From assembly GCA_019420085.1 (NCBI GenBank), contig JAHZHV010000080.1, forward strand, positions 1-7,088: 7,088 bases of DNA, written 5' to 3'. This document shows positions 6,554 through 7,088 of this stretch, piece after piece; within the stretch, counting starts at the first letter, position 1, and the number at the start of each line of letters is the position of its first letter. Source of the DNA: Christensenella sp. GTDB lineage: Bacteria > Bacillota > Clostridia > Christensenellales > Maliibacteriaceae. The position numbers were made by a program, and so were the translations under genes. The notes below the pieces were generated by a model. The model saw only the letters and a program-made list of their open reading frames with translations. It was not told the origin of the DNA and did not search any database.

Positions 6554-6582
6554 AGTATACCATAGCGCCTTTACCGGAACAA
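6554..6582 (-). promoter_or_regulatory. Extended -10 promoter for the RyR-domain gene
   Basis: On the minus strand, TTGTTC (6582-6577) and TATACT (6559-6554) are 17 bases apart, and TGG directly precedes the -10, giving an extended element. Transcription should start near 6547, about 70 bases before the ATG at 6478. This supports the gene being a separate unit facing away from the MarR gene. Confidence 0.6.
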
Positions 6583-6619
6583 TATTCTACCGCAGACCGT
6601 TTTTTCTGATTTTATGCGC

Positions 6620-6648
6620 TGCCGGCAACGCCGAAGGCGTCTTCGGCA
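6620..6648. repeat. Short intergenic hairpin (nested inverted repeats)
   Basis: TGCCG (6620-6624) pairs with CGGCA (6644-6648), and inside it ACGCC (6628-6632) pairs with GGCGT (6636-6640) around GAA. The two stems are separated by a symmetric 3x3 internal loop. An alternative stem, GCCGAA/TTCGGC (6630-6635/6642-6647), competes with the inner one. Neither strand shows a U-tract, so it is not an ordinary terminator. It lies upstream of both divergent promoters. Confidence 0.45.
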
Positions 6649-6677
6649 ATTTGATTGGGGATATGTCGCAAACACGG

Positions 6678-6727
6678 ATTGTGCGTAGCCCCGCATCACG
6701 TACACTTTGCGGGGCAATGCGCACAAT
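6678..6727. repeat. 50-base imperfect inverted repeat upstream of the MarR promoter
   Basis: Outer arms ATTGTGCG (6678-6685) and CGCACAAT (6720-6727) pair over 8 bp. Inner arms GCCCCGCA (6688-6695) and TGCGGGGC (6708-6715) pair over another 8 bp. The loop is 12 bases, and there is a small internal loop (2 versus 4 bases). It ends 8 bases before the MarR -35. With no U-tract on either strand, it is more likely a protein-binding dyad or structured element than a terminator. Confidence 0.55.
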
Positions 6728-6735
6728 AAACAGGG

Positions 6736-6763
6736 TTGACACAATAGAAAAAGAGCATATAAT
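6736..6763 (+). promoter_or_regulatory. Consensus sigma-A promoter for the MarR gene
   Basis: A perfect TTGACA (6736-6741) and a perfect TATAAT (6758-6763) are separated by 16 bases. The start point would be near 6770, inside the first operator palindrome. Such a strong promoter under a repressor site fits tight autoregulation. Confidence 0.85.
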
Positions 6764-6775
6764 TGACATGTCAAT
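6762..6775. promoter_or_regulatory. MarR-type operator, copy 1
   Basis: A perfect 14-bp palindrome, ATTGACATGTCAAT, overlapping the last bases of the -10 and the predicted transcription start. TTGACA-type palindromes of this form are well known as MarR-family binding sites. Binding here would block RNA polymerase. Confidence 0.75.
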
Positions 6776-6776
6776 G

Positions 6777-6790
6777 ATTGATATATCAAT
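6777..6790. promoter_or_regulatory. MarR-type operator, copy 2
   Basis: A second perfect 14-bp palindrome, ATTGATATATCAAT, centred 15 bp from the first and identical to it at 10 of 14 positions. It lies between the predicted transcription start and the ribosome binding site. The pair suggests two repressor dimers bound side by side. Confidence 0.7.
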
Positions 6791-6806
6791 AAATGAGGTG
6801 CGTTGC

Positions 6807-7088
6807 ATGGAACAGAACTTTCATATGTTGCTTTTTCGCGCGTTTCATGCGCAAAGAAGCGTGCTGCGGCCGCTTTTGACGTCGCTTGGCCTTGGAACGG
6901 GACAGCCGCGTCTTTTGGGGTATTTGAGCCGGAACGGGGCAAGTGCACAGCGCGAGATTGCCGACTACTACGAGATTGACCCTGCTGCAGTATGCCGCAT
7001 GCTTGACAGCCTGCAAAAAAACGGCTTTGTCACGCGGGAAGCCAACGAAAAGGATAAGCGAAGGGATCTGGTACAGATCACGCCGGCC
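6807..7088 (+). CDS. MarR-family transcriptional regulator, N-terminal part (cut by window edge)
   Basis: 94 codons are visible and open to the right edge. GAGGTG (6795-6800) lies 6 bases before the ATG. Residues 1-30 form the N-terminal dimer helix region. The winged helix-turn-helix follows: ASAQREIADYYEI (45-57), the recognition helix DPAAVCRMLDSLQKNGFV (58-75), and the wing with REANEKDKRRDLVQIT (77-92), which carries the D-x-R-R-D signature typical of MarR proteins. Such proteins are dimeric repressors that release DNA on binding small ligands or on oxidation. Two palindromes at its own promoter imply autorepression. In Clostridia similar regulators often precede ABC multidrug exporter genes, but nothing downstream is visible here. 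The C-terminal dimerisation helices lie beyond the window. Confidence 0.94.
   Translation, partial: MEQNFHMLLFRAFHAQRSVLRPLLTSLGLGTGQPRLLGYLSRNGASAQREIADYYEIDPAAVCRMLDSLQKNGFVTREANEKDKRRDLVQITPA

Noticed and set aside
6571..6948. 125-codon minus-strand frame
   Set aside because: It crosses the MarR promoter, its operators and the start of the MarR gene, which have strong support on the plus strand.
1..7088. CRISPR array, tRNA or rRNA gene, insertion sequence
   Set aside because: I saw no regularly spaced repeats, no cloverleaf or rRNA-like stretch, and no transposase motifs in any frame.

Overview
The window looks like a chromosomal segment of a gut-type Firmicute (class Clostridia). The signs are strong AGGAGG-type ribosome binding sites, sigma-A style promoters, mid-range base composition (about 42-57% GC by hand counts of parts), and gene families that I associate with Clostridia (multi-domain TIR proteins, a MarR regulator with ATTGACATGTCAAT-type operators). 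I cannot name a species.

Layout from left to right. (1) Positions 1-313, minus strand: the first 104 residues of a TIR-type protein running off the left edge. It is preceded by a 29-codon ORF (306-395) with its own strong ribosome binding site that overlaps the TIR start. The minus promoter is at 444-472. (2) Positions 473-730: intergenic DNA with a G8 tract and a plus-strand promoter (627-655). (3) Positions 731-1210, plus: a small protein with the motif pattern of a PD-(D/E)XK nuclease fold. (4) Positions 1460-4510, plus: a 1016-residue TIR / transmembrane / beta-propeller protein. (5) Positions 4558-4599: a strong bidirectional terminator shared by convergent genes. (6) Positions 4598-6478, minus: a membrane protein with about four transmembrane segments, two Rossmann-like (TrkA-N/RCK-type) domains and a C-terminal ryanodine-receptor (RyR) domain. 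(7) Positions 6479-6806: a divergent intergenic region with promoters on both strands, two hairpin-forming repeats and two tandem palindromic operators. (8) Positions 6807-7088, plus: the first 94 residues of a MarR-family repressor running off the right edge.

How the genes may work together. Each gene appears to have its own promoter, so this is a neighbourhood rather than one operon. The most interesting idea is a signalling or defence module. TIR domains often cleave NAD+ to ADP-ribose or cyclic ADP-ribose type products. The neighbour is a membrane protein with NAD-type Rossmann folds and an RyR domain, a domain class predicted to sense nucleotide-derived ligands. A TIR 'writer' signalling to an RyR/RCK membrane 'reader' would parallel Thoeris systems, but this is inference from proximity and domain logic only. 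The second TIR protein and the nuclease-fold protein, the latter in low-GC DNA, add to the impression of an accessory conflict region. The MarR gene at the right edge is probably an unrelated, autoregulated unit.
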